Below, piece after piece: positions 34,016-42,793 of a stretch of 64,000 nt of DNA (position 1 is the stretch's first letter; the number at the start of each line of letters is the position of its first letter). Location of the stretch: contig JAFPBO010000018.1 in NCBI GenBank assembly GCA_017390475.1, forward strand, positions 62,001 through 126,000, in the 5' to 3' direction. Below the pieces are notes generated by a model. That model had not been told where the DNA came from. It was given only the letters and a program-made list of their open reading frames with translations, and did not search any database. This DNA is from Loktanella sp. (GTDB taxonomy: Bacteria > Pseudomonadota > Alphaproteobacteria > Rhodobacterales > Rhodobacteraceae). Both the position numbers and the translations under genes were made by a program.

Positions 34016-34434
34016 CCCAGCGCCGCCTGACAATCATCCTGCATTGGTCGCTGTTCATGCTGCTTTTGGCGATGATCAAAGGCGGCAGCGCGAATGAAAT
34101 CCTGCGCTGGGTCTATGTCGGCACCGGCACCCTGTGGCTTGCCATGACCGCCGCGAAAGGCATGCTGGGCAAGCCTGGGCCAAAGCTGCAAGGTGCGTTG
34201 AGACAGGCCTATCCGTGGATGCACCGGGGTATGTACGCCGTGCTTGCCGGGTCTGTCGGGGTGAATGCGGCAGCGTTGCTGGGATGGGTCAGCCTTGATC
34301 TTGCGTGGAACAGCCTTTTAGTGCTGCTTTTCGCGGCCACCTTTCACGGGCTGTTTCATTTCTGGCGGCATAATGTTCTGTACGACAATGCCCTGCGGCT
34401 GATGATGCCGCGTTTCATGCACAAGATATTATGA
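34012..34434 (+). CDS. Cytochrome b561-like small membrane protein
   Basis: A 140-residue protein with about four hydrophobic segments. Histidines sit at the membrane-helix positions used for haem in b561-type cytochromes: LHWSLFM (about residue 9), MHRGMYA (about 69) and FHGLFHFWRH (about 104). The match is to the general b561/DUF family and is weak; haem binding is a hypothesis. It lies between the SPFH and zinc-ribbon genes with 4-nt overlaps on both sides, so it belongs to the same translation-coupled operon. Confidence 0.65.
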   Translation: MTQRRLTIILHWSLFMLLLAMIKGGSANEILRWVYVGTGTLWLAMTAAKGMLGKPGPKLQGALRQAYPWMHRGMYAVLAGSVGVNAAALLGWVSLDLAWNSLLVLLFAATFHGLFHFWRHNVLYDNALRLMMPRFMHKIL

Positions 34435-35537
34435 CCCAGACAGACACAATAGACCCCGTTGATCACCGTTTCCCCTGCGATGCCTGCGGGGCGAATATGC
34501 GGTTTGACCCGCAACGCGGCGAATTGATCTGCCGCCATTGCGGCAATACGCAGGAAATGCCGGAAACTGTGGCGTCCAGCGGCAGTATCAAGGAACTCGA
34601 CTTCCGCCGTGCGCTCGACCAGCGGCTACCCGAGGCCGATATTGAAATCACCCGAACGGTGTCCTGCGACAGCTGCGGTGCGCAGTTTGAATTCGACCCC
34701 GACGAACATGCCACCCAATGCCCGTTCTGCGCCAGCCCCGTGGTCAGCGACACCGGCACCCATCGCCATATCAAACCCGGTGGCCTGTTGCCATTCGCGT
34801 TGGACGAACCCACAGCACATAAGGCGATGAACGACTGGCTGGGCAGCCTTTGGTTTGCACCGAACGGGTTGAAAGAATATTCGCGCAAGGGGCGGCGGAT
34901 GAACGGCATCTACGTCCCCTACTGGACCTTCGACGCCGATACGCAAAGCCGTTATTCCGGCCAGCGCGGCACCTATTACTATGTGACACAGACGGTGGTT
35001 CGCAACGGCAAGACATCGCAGGTACGGGTACGCAAAACCCGCTGGCGGTCGGTCACTGGTCAGGTCGCGCGGTTCTTTGACGATGTGCTGGTGCTGGCGT
35101 CCAAGTCCCTGCCCAAGAAACACACCGACGGGCTGGAACCTTGGGACCTGAGCGCGCTGGAACCGTACAAGCCTGATTACCTCGCCGGGTTCCGCGCCGA
35201 AGGCTATCAGGTCGCATTAGAGGATGGCTTTACCGAGGCCCGCGCCTTTATGGACAGAATGATCGCCCGCGATGTGAAATATGACATCGGCGGCGACACT
35301 CAACGAATCAGCGACATCCAGACACAGATCAGTGACGTGACCTTCAAACACGTACTGCTGCCGGTCTGGCTGGCCGCCTATAAATATCGCGGGCAAAGCT
35401 ATCAATTCGTGGTCAATGGCCGCACCGGCCGGGTGCAGGGCGAACGGCCCTATTCGGTATGGAAGATCGCGGCGGCCGTGATTGCCGGTCTGATCTTGGC
35501 AGGCGGCTTCGGTTTCGTTATCGCTAACAGCCAATAG
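34431..35537 (+). CDS. Double zinc-ribbon membrane protein (YdjG-like)
   Basis: A 368-residue protein with two TFIIB-like zinc ribbons: CDACG with CRHCG (about residues 17-38) and CDSCG with CPFC (about 78-100). A globular domain follows (RRMNGIYVPYWTFDADTQSRYSG), then a single C-terminal membrane helix near residues 343-362. It is sometimes mislabelled as a PriA-like helicase, but no helicase motif is present. In Bacillus, YdjG has the same layout and acts with YdjH and YdjI. It closes the coupled block. Confidence 0.85.
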   Translation: MTQTDTIDPVDHRFPCDACGANMRFDPQRGELICRHCGNTQEMPETVASSGSIKELDFRRALDQRLPEADIEITRTVSCDSCGAQFEFDPDEHATQCPFCASPVVSDTGTHRHIKPGGLLPFALDEPTAHKAMNDWLGSLWFAPNGLKEYSRKGRRMNGIYVPYWTFDADTQSRYSGQRGTYYYVTQTVVRNGKTSQVRVRKTRWRSVTGQVARFFDDVLVLASKSLPKKHTDGLEPWDLSALEPYKPDYLAGFRAEGYQVALEDGFTEARAFMDRMIARDVKYDIGGDTQRISDIQTQISDVTFKHVLLPVWLAAYKYRGQSYQFVVNGRTGRVQGERPYSVWKIAAAVIAGLILAGGFGFVIANSQ

Positions 35538-35550
35538 AGGGAGAGAGACG

Positions 35551-36456
35551 ATGATCCTATGCTGTGGCGAAGCCCTGATCGACATGCTGCCGCGCCAGAC
35601 TACAGCGGGAGAGGCCTGTTTCGCCCCGCATGCCGGTGGCGCCGTGTTCAATACTGCTGTCGCACTGGGGCGGTTGGGCGCGCCGGTGCAGTTCTTTTCC
35701 GGCCTGTCGTCGGATATTTTTGGCACGATCCTGCAGGATGGGCTGCGCGCCTCTGGTGTCGATGCCAGCCCTGCGGCGATCAGCGACAGGCCAACAACCC
35801 TGGCCTTTGTGACGCTGACCAATGGCCATGCTTCTTACGCATTTTATGATGAAAACACCGCTGGAAGGATGCTGTCCCCCGCTGATCTTCCAGAAACCAG
35901 CGCCGATGCGCTGTTTTTTGGCGGTATTTCCTTGGTCGTAGACCCCTGCGCCGCTGCCTATGAGGCGCTGATGCTGCGCGAGGCCCCGCGCGCGGTCACG
36001 ATGATCGACCCCAATATCCGCCCTGGTTTCATCAAGGATGAAACCAGCTATCGCGCCCGGCTGACCCGGATGCTGGCGGTAGCCGATATCATCAAGATTT
36101 CAGACGAAGATCTGGCATGGATCACCGGCAATGACGATGCCGTCGCCTTGCGCACACAGACGGGCGCTACGGTTGTCCTACTGACACGCGGTGCGGATGG
36201 AGTGACAATCGTTACCGAGGGCGCGACTTTTGACGTACCCGCTGTCAAGGCCGATGTTGTCGATACCGTTGGCGCAGGCGATACATTCAGCGCCGGATTT
36301 CTGGCCGACCTGCACGCACAGGGCCTGCTGACCAAAGCCGCCATAGCCGCTGCGGACAGCGATGCCCTGACCCGTGCTGCCGAATTTGGTGCAAAGGTTG
36401 CCGCGATCACCGTCAGCCGTGCAGGTGCCAACCCGCCTTGGGCATCTGAATTGTGA
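35551..36456 (+). CDS. PfkB-family carbohydrate kinase (fructokinase-like)
   Basis: A 301-residue ribokinase-fold kinase. [16 protein letters not shown]-like sequence near residue 30 and [13 protein letters not shown] near residue 228 are the two PfkB signatures, the second holding the catalytic Asp and anion hole. Length and sequence are closest to fructokinases, but the sugar is not decided by the sequence. It starts 13 bp after the zinc-ribbon gene with a GGGAGAGAG ribosome site and shares a GTGA overlap with dtd, so it may be read from the same transcript. Confidence 0.85.
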   Translation: MILCCGEALIDMLPRQTTAGEACFAPHAGGAVFNTAVALGRLGAPVQFFSGLSSDIFGTILQDGLRASGVDASPAAISDRPTTLAFVTLTNGHASYAFYDENTAGRMLSPADLPETSADALFFGGISLVVDPCAAAYEALMLREAPRAVTMIDPNIRPGFIKDETSYRARLTRMLAVADIIKISDEDLAWITGNDDAVALRTQTGATVVLLTRGADGVTIVTEGATFDVPAVKADVVDTVGAGDTFSAGFLADLHAQGLLTKAAIAAADSDALTRAAEFGAKVAAITVSRAGANPPWASEL

Positions 36457-36890
36457 GGGCGCTGATACAGCGCGTCAGCCAAGCCAGCGTCAGCGTCGAT
36501 GGCGCAGTGATCGGCGAGATCGGGCCGGGACTGTTGGTCCTGATCTGCGCCATGGCAGAGGATGACGCCGCCAAATCCGCGACACTGGCGAGCAAGATCG
36601 CCAAGCTGCGCATCTTCAAGGATGAGGTGGGCAAAATGAACCTCTCTCTGCTGGACACTGGCGGAGCGGCCCTGGTTGTCAGTCAGTTCACGCTGGCGGC
36701 TGACACATCGCGCGGCAACCGCCCCGGTTTCTCTGCCGCTGCCAGTCCGGATCAGGGCCGCGCGCTGTATGAACAATTCGTCAGCGATGTCAGCGCTTTG
36801 GGCATCGCCACGGCGACAGGATCATTCGGCGCGGATATGCAAGTGTCCCTACTGAATGACGGCCCAGTCACGTTGATGCTGGATATCTAG
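36453..36890 (+). CDS. dtd: D-aminoacyl-tRNA deacylase
   Basis: A 145-residue protein of canonical DTD length. [17 protein letters not shown] opens the fold, VSQFTLAAD contains the catalytic-site SQFTL, and [13 protein letters not shown] is the C-terminal NxGPVT motif with the Gly-cis-Pro screw. It hydrolyses D-amino acids from tRNA. The start codon is GTG and overlaps the kinase stop by four bases. Confidence 0.95.
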   Translation: MRALIQRVSQASVSVDGAVIGEIGPGLLVLICAMAEDDAAKSATLASKIAKLRIFKDEVGKMNLSLLDTGGAALVVSQFTLAADTSRGNRPGFSAAASPDQGRALYEQFVSDVSALGIATATGSFGADMQVSLLNDGPVTLMLDI

Positions 36891-36973
36891 CGCCCCCTCC
36901 CCCGCCTTCAGATCAAGTGAAATCGCGCCTTGCACGAATTCACCGACATATCCCGCCGGCGGCATGGACTCTT

Positions 36974-38935
36974 TTATTCGCGCACAGGCCTTGCTACCGG
37001 GCGCAACACCGGCTTTTGCCCGATCAGCAGCGGCGTGAACCGCACTGGCCCTGCCTGCCCCGACAGGCGCGCCTGATAGACCGGTAGGCTTTCCGTCACG
37101 CGTTGCACATAATTGCGGGTCTCCACAAAGGGGATATGTTCGATCCAATCGACCACATCCATCTCTCGCAGGCGCGGATCACCACGCTCGGACATCCATG
37201 CGCGCGGGCGGCTGGGTCCGGCATTATAGCCAGCCGCGATCATCACAGGGCTGGGGCCGAACATGTCTTCCAGATGGGCCAGATAGGCCGCGCCAAGGGT
37301 GGCATTATACTGCCAGTCACTGGTCAGGCGGGCGCGCGAATAGGGCAGGTTCAAACGGGTGGCGACCTCTTCGGCGGTCGCGGGCATGACCTGCATCAGG
37401 CCCAAGGCACCGGCAGGGCTGCCGATCCCGATATTGAATTCGCTTTCACGCCGCGCAATGGACAGAGCGAGGGCGGGATCAACCGGCAGGTCCATCTGCG
37501 CCAGATCATGCAGCGGATAATAGATTTCCGGCAGAACCTCGCCGCGTGCTACGGCGGTCTTGCCCAGCAGCAGGGTGTAGTAATCTTCGTCAATCGACGA
37601 CAGATATGCCCCCAACCGAACCAGAGCCTCGGCCTCCAGCCGCTGTCCCAAAGCAGCAAAGAAAGTGACTGCCGCACCGCGTTCGCCGCCCTCCAGCAGG
37701 ATCAGCGCGGCGCGGGTCAGTTCGTCGTCAAACACTGCCGCCCCCTGCCAAGAAACATCAGACCCGACCAGAGTCGCGTCCAATGGGCGGTCGATCTTTT
37801 CCGAGGCCAGCAGGCCATAGAATGTTGTCTGATGCGCAGCAGCCACGCCATAGGCGGCGCGGGCCAGATCATCATTGCCCATCACCTCTTGTGCGCGCCC
37901 GGTCCAATACTGCATCCGCGCAACTGAAATTGGGCCGGAAACACGGGCGGCGGCAGTTTCAAAATGTTCCAGTGCCTGAACAGGATCGCCCTGATAGATC
38001 AGCGCGATATAACCCGCGAGCCATTCCAGATCGGCAAAAGCTTCGCCATCCAGCAAAAAATGGTTCGCGGCGAGCCGATAGGCGACATCAGCGCGACCTT
38101 CGCGCATGTGCCAACGTGCCAATATCTGACGATAGCCGGACCAGCGGAATGGTTCCTGCAACGCGTCGGCACTGGCGGCTTGCGCCAACAGCACCTCAGT
38201 CGCATCGGTCCAGTCGCCGCGCGCGGCAAGCCAACTGTAGCGGGCGTAAAGCAGTCCCGGCGTCTGGCGCAATGCCTCTGGCACTGCGTTGAACAAAGGC
38301 AGCATATTGGCGGTGCCACCGGCGTAACCGATCCGGGCCTCGACCAAAGCACGCTGGTCAGAGGGCAGCACCGGCAGCAGCCGGGCGGCATCACTCGTCC
38401 GCCCGCGCCAAAGTAGCGCATCGGCACGATCGGCGTGATAGGGGGCCAGCGGGTCTGCAAAACGCGCCATCAGCGCGGCATGACCCGCATCATCCAGCCC
38501 CAGCGTCAGCCAGGCATCGCGCAGGATTGTGGCCGCAGCCTCCTGTTGCCCAGTCGCCTGCAAAGCATCGACCAGACGCACAACACCCGCGCCGGTCAGC
38601 GGCTGACTATCGTCAAACCATGCGATCACCGCCTGCGGATCAGCATCAGCGGGGATCAGCGCCTCTGCCTGACGGCGCAACACAGGAAGGCCAGGCCAGT
38701 CCGGTCGGGCAGTAAAAAAGGCCTGATAGTCAGCAAATTCCGCATCCCCGGCACGCAGGCGCAACCAGGTCAACACGTCGCGCGCGACCGGATCAGCCCC
38801 CGCCGCGATCTGATAGGCGGCATCCCAACTGTCATCCTTGGCCGCAAGCGCCGCCACCGCAATCTGGTCAACGCGCTGCGCGAGCGCCGGGGTCGCGGCG
38901 ATAAGGCAAGCAAAAGACAGGACCGAAAGGCGCAT
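36974..38935 (-). CDS. slt: Soluble lytic murein transglycosylase
   Basis: From ATG 38935 the product is 653 residues, with signal peptide MRLSVLSFACLIAATPALAQ. A long alpha-superhelical domain of repeated helix pairs precedes the C-terminal SLT catalytic domain. There ARRESEFNIGIGSPAGALGLMQ holds the catalytic Glu and the family GLMQ motif, and AAGYNAGPSRPRAW follows. It cleaves peptidoglycan to 1,6-anhydromuropeptides in the periplasm. The frame is open 63 codons upstream, but the signal peptide sets the start. It is divergent from dapA. Confidence 0.92.
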   Translation of the reverse strand: MRLSVLSFACLIAATPALAQRVDQIAVAALAAKDDSWDAAYQIAAGADPVARDVLTWLRLRAGDAEFADYQAFFTARPDWPGLPVLRRQAEALIPADADPQAVIAWFDDSQPLTGAGVVRLVDALQATGQQEAAATILRDAWLTLGLDDAGHAALMARFADPLAPYHADRADALLWRGRTSDAARLLPVLPSDQRALVEARIGYAGGTANMLPLFNAVPEALRQTPGLLYARYSWLAARGDWTDATEVLLAQAASADALQEPFRWSGYRQILARWHMREGRADVAYRLAANHFLLDGEAFADLEWLAGYIALIYQGDPVQALEHFETAAARVSGPISVARMQYWTGRAQEVMGNDDLARAAYGVAAAHQTTFYGLLASEKIDRPLDATLVGSDVSWQGAAVFDDELTRAALILLEGGERGAAVTFFAALGQRLEAEALVRLGAYLSSIDEDYYTLLLGKTAVARGEVLPEIYYPLHDLAQMDLPVDPALALSIARRESEFNIGIGSPAGALGLMQVMPATAEEVATRLNLPYSRARLTSDWQYNATLGAAYLAHLEDMFGPSPVMIAAGYNAGPSRPRAWMSERGDPRLREMDVVDWIEHIPFVETRNYVQRVTESLPVYQARLSGQAGPVRFTPLLIGQKPVLRPVARPVRE

Positions 38936-39083
38936 CTGGATCACTACTCTGGTTGGTTTTTGTCCAAGGTAAACGAGTGTTGTGGCAAGGCAACTGACAA
39001 ACTTGGCAACAGGCAGAAAGGCGTCTAGGGTCCGCCAACTTTCGACCGGGCGACTCATCGTCCAGCACATAAGGAATCGTCGC

Positions 39084-39956
39084 ATGTTCAAGGGCTCCAT
39101 CCCCGCACTCGTCACACCGTTCACGGACGGTCAGGTGGATGTTGCGACACTCAAGAAACTCGTGAACTGGCATATTGAGCAAGGCAGCCACGGGCTGGTC
39201 CCCGTCGGCACGACCGGCGAAAGCCCGACCCTGACGCATGGCGAACATGATATGGTGGTCGAAATCGTCGTGCAGGAAGCGGCGGGGCGCATACCCGTCA
39301 TCGCCGGAGCCGGATCGAACAACACGATTGAAACCGTGCGTCTGGTGCAGGCTGCACAAAAGGCGGGCGCAGATGCCGCCCTTGTCGTGACGCCCTATTA
39401 CAACCGTCCGACCCAGGCCGGATTAATCGCGCATTTCACCGCTGCGGCTGATTGTGGCTTGCCGGTCATTATCTACAACATCCCCGGACGGTCCGCCGTC
39501 GATATGACCCCTGACACGATGGGCGAACTTTCGCGCCATCCGATGATCATCGGGGTCAAGGACGCCACCGGCGATCTGGCCCGCGTCCCCAAGCAGCGCC
39601 TGCGCTGTGGCAAAGACTTCGTGCAGATATCGGGTGAGGATGCCACGGCATTGGGTTTCAACGCGCATGGCGGGGTCGGGTGTATTTCGGTCACAGCCAA
39701 TGTCGCACCGAAACTTTGTGCGGAATTTCAAGAAACCACGCTTGCCGGGGATTATGCCAAGGCGCTGATCCAACTGGACCGGCTGATGCCGCTGCATGAG
39801 GCGATCTTTGCCGAACCCGGTGTCGCGGGGGCAAAATACGGGATGTCGCTGCTGGGTCTGTGCAATGAGGATGTACGCAGCCCGCTGGCCCCGTTGACCG
39901 ATGCGACCAAGGAACGGATGCGCGCGGCGATGGTCCATGCGGGCTTGCTGAACTAG
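39084..39956 (+). CDS. dapA: 4-hydroxy-tetrahydrodipicolinate synthase
   Basis: A 290-residue TIM-barrel enzyme. [11 protein letters not shown] near residue 41, [11 protein letters not shown] (catalytic Tyr about residue 132) and [10 protein letters not shown] (Schiff-base Lys about residue 160) are diagnostic. It condenses pyruvate with aspartate semialdehyde in the lysine/diaminopimelate pathway; lysA, elsewhere in the window, is the last step. AAGGA 8 nt before ATG 39084 supports the start. It is convergent with the AlkX/YcaQ-type gene. Confidence 0.96.
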   Translation: MFKGSIPALVTPFTDGQVDVATLKKLVNWHIEQGSHGLVPVGTTGESPTLTHGEHDMVVEIVVQEAAGRIPVIAGAGSNNTIETVRLVQAAQKAGADAALVVTPYYNRPTQAGLIAHFTAAADCGLPVIIYNIPGRSAVDMTPDTMGELSRHPMIIGVKDATGDLARVPKQRLRCGKDFVQISGEDATALGFNAHGGVGCISVTANVAPKLCAEFQETTLAGDYAKALIQLDRLMPLHEAIFAEPGVAGAKYGMSLLGLCNEDVRSPLAPLTDATKERMRAAMVHAGLLN

Positions 39957-39965
39957 GCTTTTGTT

Positions 39966-41165
39966 TCAGCGCGACGGCGGCTTGATCCAATCATCGGGAA
40001 GGCGGATATCCTGACATCCGCCAAAAACCGCCGCGCGCTGCAATTCCTGATCCAAGGCCTGCAACCGGCCCGCACCAAGGCGCACGCCGGGTTCCGGCCA
40101 GAACGCGCGCACCACCAGCGCGCCCGCGTCGCGTTTCATGTCGATCCGTCCGATGATCCGGTCGCCTTCCAGCACAGGAAAGACATAATATCCATATTTG
40201 CGTTGCGTTGCCGGCACGAAGATTTCGATCCGGTAGTGAAAGCCAAACAGACGTTCGGCTCTTTTGCGATCGCGCAAAGCCGGATCAAACGGTGACAGGA
40301 TACGCAGACGCGGCACAGGTGCCGCATGGATCTGATCGGGCAGGTCAGGCCAGGCAACGCAGCGCCGCAATGTGCCATCCGCTCCCGCCACATCAATGGC
40401 GATCACCCTCCCCTCGGCCAAGGCAGCGGCGCACCAGTCGCGCGCCTCTGCCGGGGTGACAATCGCCCAGAAGGCCGCCAGTTCGCCGCTTGTCGCAAAG
40501 CCAAGCCGGTCCAGCGCACCCTCGCAACACCAATTGATCGTCTCTGCCGGATCATGCCGCTGCTGCAGATACTGGGCCGGAATGACCCGTTCGGTCAGGT
40601 CATAGACTTTGGTGAAGCCGTTGCGGCGCAGCACTGACACTTGCCCCGTGCGCCACAAATATTCCAGCGCAGTCTTGGACGGATGCCAGTCCCACCACCC
40701 GCCGGACCCACGGCTTTCATCCGCCCCGACATCACCCGAAGTGCAACTGCCATGATCGGAAATCTGGCGCAGCACCGCGTCAATCCGGCTGCGAAAATCA
40801 TCGCGCCGCGCGGTTTGCCACTGCGCCGACAGCCGGGCCTGATCACGGGCGAAACGCAACCGCCAATGGCCAAAGTTGTCAATCGGAATGATCGCGGCGT
40901 CATGGGTCCAATGTTCAAAAATCTGCCGGTCCCGCTGCAACAGGTTTTGCAACGCTTTCGGCCGGTATTGCTGCCGCCGCGACCACAGGATCAGATCATG
41001 GGCGCGGGCGAATGTATTCACGCTATCCACCTGCACGAAACCCAGATCGTCAATCACCGCTTTCAGATCAGCGTTCTTACCCGGCCCTGATGGGCGATCC
41101 GCCAATCCATGACGCGCCAGAAACACATGCCGCGCGCTGCGGTTTTCAAGCACCACCTTGGTCAA
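39966..41165 (-). CDS. YcaQ/AlkX-type winged-helix DNA glycosylase
   Basis: A 399-residue HTH_42 family protein. Near residue 43 it reads [22 protein letters not shown], where QVD is the catalytic QxD motif of the AlkX (YcaQ) branch; the AlkZ branch has Qx[14 protein letters not shown] and the C-terminal [13 protein letters not shown]... [18 protein letters not shown] are also family features. AlkX enzymes unhook interstrand crosslinks and remove bulky N7-alkyl adducts. It is monocistronic, opposite dapA. Confidence 0.85.
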   Translation of the reverse strand: MTKVVLENRSARHVFLARHGLADRPSGPGKNADLKAVIDDLGFVQVDSVNTFARAHDLILWSRRQQYRPKALQNLLQRDRQIFEHWTHDAAIIPIDNFGHWRLRFARDQARLSAQWQTARRDDFRSRIDAVLRQISDHGSCTSGDVGADESRGSGGWWDWHPSKTALEYLWRTGQVSVLRRNGFTKVYDLTERVIPAQYLQQRHDPAETINWCCEGALDRLGFATSGELAAFWAIVTPAEARDWCAAALAEGRVIAIDVAGADGTLRRCVAWPDLPDQIHAAPVPRLRILSPFDPALRDRKRAERLFGFHYRIEIFVPATQRKYGYYVFPVLEGDRIIGRIDMKRDAGALVVRAFWPEPGVRLGAGRLQALDQELQRAAVFGGCQDIRLPDDWIKPPSR

Positions 41166-41213
41166 AAGACTGGCCCAGCTGCGGGCATCAGGCGTTTTTG
41201 CAATGCGGGTTGC

Positions 41214-41267
41214 ATGAACATTCCGGCCTTCTTTGCGATCGCCATGGTGCTGACCTTGTGCGCCTGA
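41214..41267 (+). CDS. Possible 17-residue hydrophobic peptide upstream of smpB
   Basis: ATG 41214 opens a 17-residue frame ([17 protein letters not shown]) ending 26 bp before the smpB start. It looks like a signal-peptide core, but there is no clear ribosome site and no known homologue that I recognise. It could be a leader peptide, a remnant or chance. Confidence 0.2.
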   Translation: MNIPAFFAIAMVLTLCA

Positions 41268-41293
41268 CCGGCTTGGCCTATCTGATGACCATT

Positions 41294-41767
41294 ATGGCCA
41301 AGAAAAACGAAAAGACAAATTACAAAGTCGTCGCCGAGAACCGGCGCGCGCGCTATGATTTTGCCATTGAGGATGACATCGAAGTCGGCATCATCCTGAT
41401 GGGGTCAGAGGTCAAATCGCTGCGCGTCGGGCAATCCAATATCGCGGACAGCTATGCCTCGGTCGATAATGGCGAGCTTTGGCTGACCAATGCCTATATC
41501 GCACCTTACGAGCGCGCGATGTTCAGCCATGAGGAACGCCGTAAACGCAAGCTGCTGGTCAGCCGGAAGGAATTGTCGCGTCTGTGGAATGCAACCAAGC
41601 GGGAAGGCATGACCTTGGTGCCGCTGGTGATGTATTTTAACGACCGTGGTTTGGTGAAGCTGAAGATCGCGACGGCGAAGGGTAAGAAGAACCACGACAA
41701 ACGCGCGACCGAGGCGGCGCGTGACTGGGGCCGCCAGAAACAGCGTTTGCTGCGCCACGGCGATTGA
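41294..41767 (+). CDS. smpB: SsrA-binding protein
   Basis: A 157-residue SmpB of standard length: [20 protein letters not shown] at the N-terminus, [28 protein letters not shown], and a basic C-terminal tail [21 protein letters not shown]. It binds tmRNA and starts trans-translation of stalled ribosomes. The frame runs far upstream, but homologues begin MAKK, here ATG 41294 (or 41285). The partner tmRNA is not in the window. A hairpin-rich repeat follows. Confidence 0.96.
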   Translation: MAKKNEKTNYKVVAENRRARYDFAIEDDIEVGIILMGSEVKSLRVGQSNIADSYASVDNGELWLTNAYIAPYERAMFSHEERRKRKLLVSRKELSRLWNATKREGMTLVPLVMYFNDRGLVKLKIATAKGKKNHDKRATEAARDWGRQKQRLLRHGD

Positions 41768-41775
41768 GGCTGCAA

Positions 41776-41841
41776 GGGGCTCTGCCCCTCGCCCCGGATC
41801 AGGTCCGGGGCTCACCCCGAAGTATTTTTGGAAAAAAGAAG
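41776..41841 (+). repeat. Hairpin-rich intergenic repeat downstream of smpB
   Basis: GGGGC-TCT-GCCCC (41776-41788) and GCCCCGGA-TCAGG-TCCGGGGC (41791-41811) are two perfect stem-loops. They are followed by the 20-bp tail GTATTTTTGGAAAAAAGAAG (41822-41841), which recurs with one change at 28180-28199. The stems could end transcription of smpB, helped by the T-rich tail. The dispersed tail suggests a REP-like family. Confidence 0.6.
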
Positions 41842-41926
41842 TTGCGGTCATGGGGGCCAAGGTGGTGCCTTGTTTCCATAGGCGTGGCACGATAGTCACG
41901 GGTGCAAATGACTAAAGGGCAAAGTG

Positions 41927-42793
41927 ATGAGCATATCTGCGCCGGATGATCCCCAGACGCTGGTCAGCACAGACTGGCTGGACGCGCATCTGAAAGACCC
42001 TGAGCTGCGGGTGCTCGATGCCTCTTGGTATCTGCCGGATACCGGGCGTTCCGGTCTGGCCGAATACAAGGCCGGCCATATCCCCGGCGCGCGGTTCTTT
42101 GACATTGATGAGATCAGTGACCTGCGCTCTGAATTGCCTCATATGGTGCCACCGGTCGAGAAATTCATGTCGCGGATGCGCGCCATGGGTGTTGGCGACG
42201 GGCATCAGGTGGTGGTTTACGATGGGGCGGGATTGTTTTCTGCCGCCCGCGTCTGGTGGCTGTTCCGCCTGATGGGCCATGACAACGTGGCAGTGCTGGA
42301 TGGTGGCCTGCCGAAATGGCTGGCTGAAGGCAAGCCGGTGACCGATGCCGCCCCGGTGATCCGTGATCGGCACATGACAGTGCAGCGGCGCAATCAGATG
42401 GTCCGCGATGTGACCGATGTCGCCCGCGCCGCCAAGCTTGGCGATCATGTGATCATCGATGCGCGTGCGCCGGGCCGGTTTCGCGGGGAAACCCCCGAAC
42501 CGCGCCCCGGTATGCGGTCGGGTCATATCCCCGGATCGCGCAATGTCTTCTATCAGGATCTGCTGCATGCCGATGGCACGATGAAACCGCTGGCCGCTCT
42601 GCGGGCTGCTTTCACCGATGCCGGTGTCGATCTGGACAAACCGGCGATCACCACCTGCGGGTCTGGCGTGACGGCGGCGGTGCTTTCACTGGCGCTGACC
42701 CGGCTCGGCAAGTCCGATCATTCACTTTACGACGGCTCATGGTCCGAATGGGGCATGTATGCTGATCTTCCCCTCGCAACCGGAGCCGCCTGA
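41927..42793 (+). CDS. sseA: 3-mercaptopyruvate sulfurtransferase (two rhodanese domains)
   Basis: A 288-residue protein made of two rhodanese domains. The N-domain (LVSTDWLDAHLKDPELRVLDA) is inactive and the C-domain has the active loop TTCGSGVTA (about residue 241). CGSGVT rather than CRxGx[R/T] marks mercaptopyruvate sulfurtransferases over thiosulfate rhodaneses. It moves sulfur from 3-mercaptopyruvate to thiols or cyanide. Its stop overlaps the aminotransferase start by TGATG, which would supply mercaptopyruvate by transaminating cysteine. Confidence 0.88.
   Translation: MSISAPDDPQTLVSTDWLDAHLKDPELRVLDASWYLPDTGRSGLAEYKAGHIPGARFFDIDEISDLRSELPHMVPPVEKFMSRMRAMGVGDGHQVVVYDGAGLFSAARVWWLFRLMGHDNVAVLDGGLPKWLAEGKPVTDAAPVIRDRHMTVQRRNQMVRDVTDVARAAKLGDHVIIDARAPGRFRGETPEPRPGMRSGHIPGSRNVFYQDLLHADGTMKPLAALRAAFTDAGVDLDKPAITTCGSGVTAAVLSLALTRLGKSDHSLYDGSWSEWGMYADLPLATGAA

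Noticed and set aside
34431-35537. PriA helicase annotation for the zinc-ribbon protein
   Set aside because: No Walker or helicase motifs exist; only zinc ribbons and one membrane helix are seen.
36849-36966. 38-residue minus-strand frame (MPPAGYVGEFVQG...) between dtd and slt
   Set aside because: It overlaps the conserved end of dtd and has no clear ribosome site; its coding look is probably chance.
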